A stretch of DNA of 6,451 bases, taken from positions 1 to 6,451 of the forward strand of contig CAZZCN010000125.1 of assembly GCA_964652975.1 (NCBI GenBank), read 5' to 3'. A program made the translations under genes and the position numbers. The notes below the pieces were generated by a model, which saw only the letters and a program-made list of their open reading frames with translations, was not told the DNA's origin and made no database searches. The DNA comes from CAZZCN01 sp964652975 (GTDB lineage: Bacteria; Bacillota; Clostridia; Saccharofermentanales; UBA5734). Positions within the stretch are counted from its first letter, which is position 1; every line of letters begins with the position of its first letter. Shown piece after piece: positions 5,402 to 6,451 of the stretch.

Positions 5402-5518
5402 GTTGACCCAATTCGATATCAGCCAGAGAGCTTAAACGGTTTGCCTCCCTTAAAGGGTGGTCCTACCGACAAGCCTGCTTTTTGGCATGCGAGTTGGGTC
5501 AACTAGGACCACCCTTTT
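5402..5518 (+). ncRNA. RNA-2: pseudoknotted small RNA, undescribed family (copy 2), also the recombinase leader
   Basis: Closing stem S1 pairs 5402-5415 (GTTGACCCAATTCG) with 5490-5503 (CGAGTTGGGTCAAC), 14 pairs with one G-U. Inside it, short helices continue the hairpin: GCCA 5422-5425 with TGGC 5483-5486, GCTT 5430-5433 with AAGC 5471-5474, and CGG 5437-5439 with CCG 5466-5468. The terminal loop contains 5452-5465 (AAAGGGTGGTCCTA), which pairs perfectly over 14 bases with the tail 5504-5517, directly next to S1 with no gap. This is the same plan as RNA-1, with stems of different sequence but the same paired topology; only GTTGGGTC and GAC(C/T)CAA are shared. The tail ends in TTTT then GG, a weaker stop signal than in RNA-1, so some transcripts may read through into the recombinase gene 43 bases on. 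No reading frame here looks coding. No known class fits; whether it is a free RNA, a leader switch or both is open. Confidence 0.72.
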
Positions 5519-5560
5519 GGTTATTAAAATAATTATTTAACAAAATCACCCACCATACAT

Positions 5561-6451
5561 ATGTCATCATCAAATCGTTACATATTGTACGCTCGCAAGT
5601 CCTCAGAAAGCGAAGATCGCCAAGTACAATCTATTGACGATCAAATATCACGCTTAAGAAAGCTTGCGGCTGATTATGGTATCAACGTAATTGATGTAAT
5701 AAAGGAATCCCGTTCAGCAAAACAACCAAATGCACGCCCCCTTTTCAAAGAAATGCTAAAACGCATTGAGAAAGGCGAAGCTGATGGTATCCTCTGTTGG
5801 CAATACAACCGCTTATCACGTAATCCTGTAGATAATGGAGCTATCAGCTGGATGCTTCAAAAAGGAGCTCTCAAATCAATCCGCACAATGGAACGTGAGT
5901 ACCTACCTACTGATAATGTCCTACTTCTGAGTGTTGAAGGCGGAGTCGCAAACCAATTCATTCTTGATCTCAGTAAAAATGTTAAACGTGGTATTGCTGG
6001 AAAATTGGATCGTGGAGAACTTCCTGGTTTAGCACCAACAGGATATCTCAATGACCTCAGGACTCACACCATACTTCCCGACCCTGAACGTTTCCATTTA
6101 ATCAGAAAATGTTGGGATCTCATGCTTACAGGTGCATATTCCCCTTCTCAAATTCTAGACAAACTAAACAATGAGTGGGGTTTCACTACATTCAAGCGCA
6201 GACGCCTTGGCGGAAAGCCACTTGCACTGAGTGGTATGTATAAAATTTTTAGTAACCCGTTCTATACGGGACATATACTCCATAAAGGAGAACGTCGGCA
6301 AGGCAAGCACAAAGCAATGATTACACTTACAGAATTCGACAAGGTACAAAACATTCTTGGTCGCAAAGGTAAGGCGCGTTCACAGACAAAAAAATCCGCA
6401 TTCACAGGATTGTTTGTCTGCCGCCATTGTGGCGGAATGATGACTTCTGAA
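5561..6451 (+). CDS. Large serine recombinase (site-specific integrase), C-terminus beyond the window
   Basis: All 297 visible codons are open. The N-terminal resolvase domain has YILYARKSSESEDRQ (7-21), with Ser14 of the Y-x-R-x-S motif as the expected nucleophile, then SAKQPNARP (52-60), EKGEADGILCW (70-80) and the RLSR arginine motif (84-87). The 'recombinase' domain follows: VKRGIAGKLDRGELPGLAPTGY (141-162), NPFYTGHI (232-239), and the start of a zinc ribbon FVCRHCGG (285-292, C287 and C290). The second half of that ribbon and the coiled-coil/C-terminal region are missing only because the window ends. Such enzymes join attP and attB sites to insert an element and, with a partner factor, excise it. 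The start ATG at 5561 follows CATACAT with no ribosome binding site. The gene lies 163 bases after the zinc-ribbon gene, behind RNA-2, and is probably the integrase of this element. The wording of the motifs resembles Patescibacteria homologues. Confidence 0.95.
   Translation, partial: MSSSNRYILYARKSSESEDRQVQSIDDQISRLRKLAADYGINVIDVIKESRSAKQPNARPLFKEMLKRIEKGEADGILCWQYNRLSRNPVDNGAISWMLQKGALKSIRTMEREYLPTDNVLLLSVEGGVANQFILDLSKNVKRGIAGKLDRGELPGLAPTGYLNDLRTHTILPDPERFHLIRKCWDLMLTGAYSPSQILDKLNNEWGFTTFKRRRLGGKPLALSGMYKIFSNPFYTGHILHKGERRQGKHKAMITLTEFDKVQNILGRKGKARSQTKKSAFTGLFVCRHCGGMMTSE

Noticed and set aside
5452..5518. Reading the second stem of RNA-2 only as a plain intrinsic terminator for the operon.
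   Set aside because: The loop would be 38 bases and contain the arm of a second perfect stem, and the U run is short. Termination may happen, but it does not explain the interlocked stems.

Overview
The window is AT-rich bacterial DNA. It reads as a host-like left part (about 1-1490, all genes on the minus strand) joined to a mobile-element-like right part (about 1545-6451, all protein genes on the plus strand). No gene has a clear Shine-Dalgarno sequence, and every chosen start is a TATG. The right-hand gene set (a DUF5659-like small protein, a 64-residue acidic/basic protein, a GPPSSGKT ATPase, a zinc-ribbon protein and a large serine recombinase) is one I associate with integrative elements of Patescibacteria (candidate phyla radiation). 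That taxonomic call is inference from family recall, not from a search.

Left part: a macrodomain protein (1-608, runs off the left edge) overlaps by 29 bases the end of a small four-helix membrane protein (580-888). A second, independent membrane protein of the KWNWGA/DUF2628-like type lies at 1077-1487.

Right part: a gene I do not recognise (1810-2616) ends in a strong terminator (2645-2680). A tightly packed operon follows (2752-5397, gaps of -17, 7, 1 and about 2 bases). A serine recombinase then begins at 5561 and runs off the right edge.

The main discovery is a pair of apparently undescribed structured RNA genes framing the right-hand module and pointing outward. RNA-1 is on the minus strand (about 1690 to 1546) and RNA-2 on the plus strand (5402 to about 5518). 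Their sequences are mostly different, but both have the same plan: a long closing stem built on GAC(C/U)CAA / UUGGGUC, a middle stem, and a terminal loop whose bases pair with the 3' tail as a pseudoknot, just before a U run. Each also has a good sigma-70-type promoter whose predicted start (+1) is exactly the first base of the closing stem. Paralogous structure, G-U wobble pairs kept on the transcribed strand, and matching promoter placement together make this more than chance inverted repeats. The function is unknown. RNA-2 also sits in the leader of the recombinase gene, so control of recombination or of element copy state is a reasonable but untested idea.
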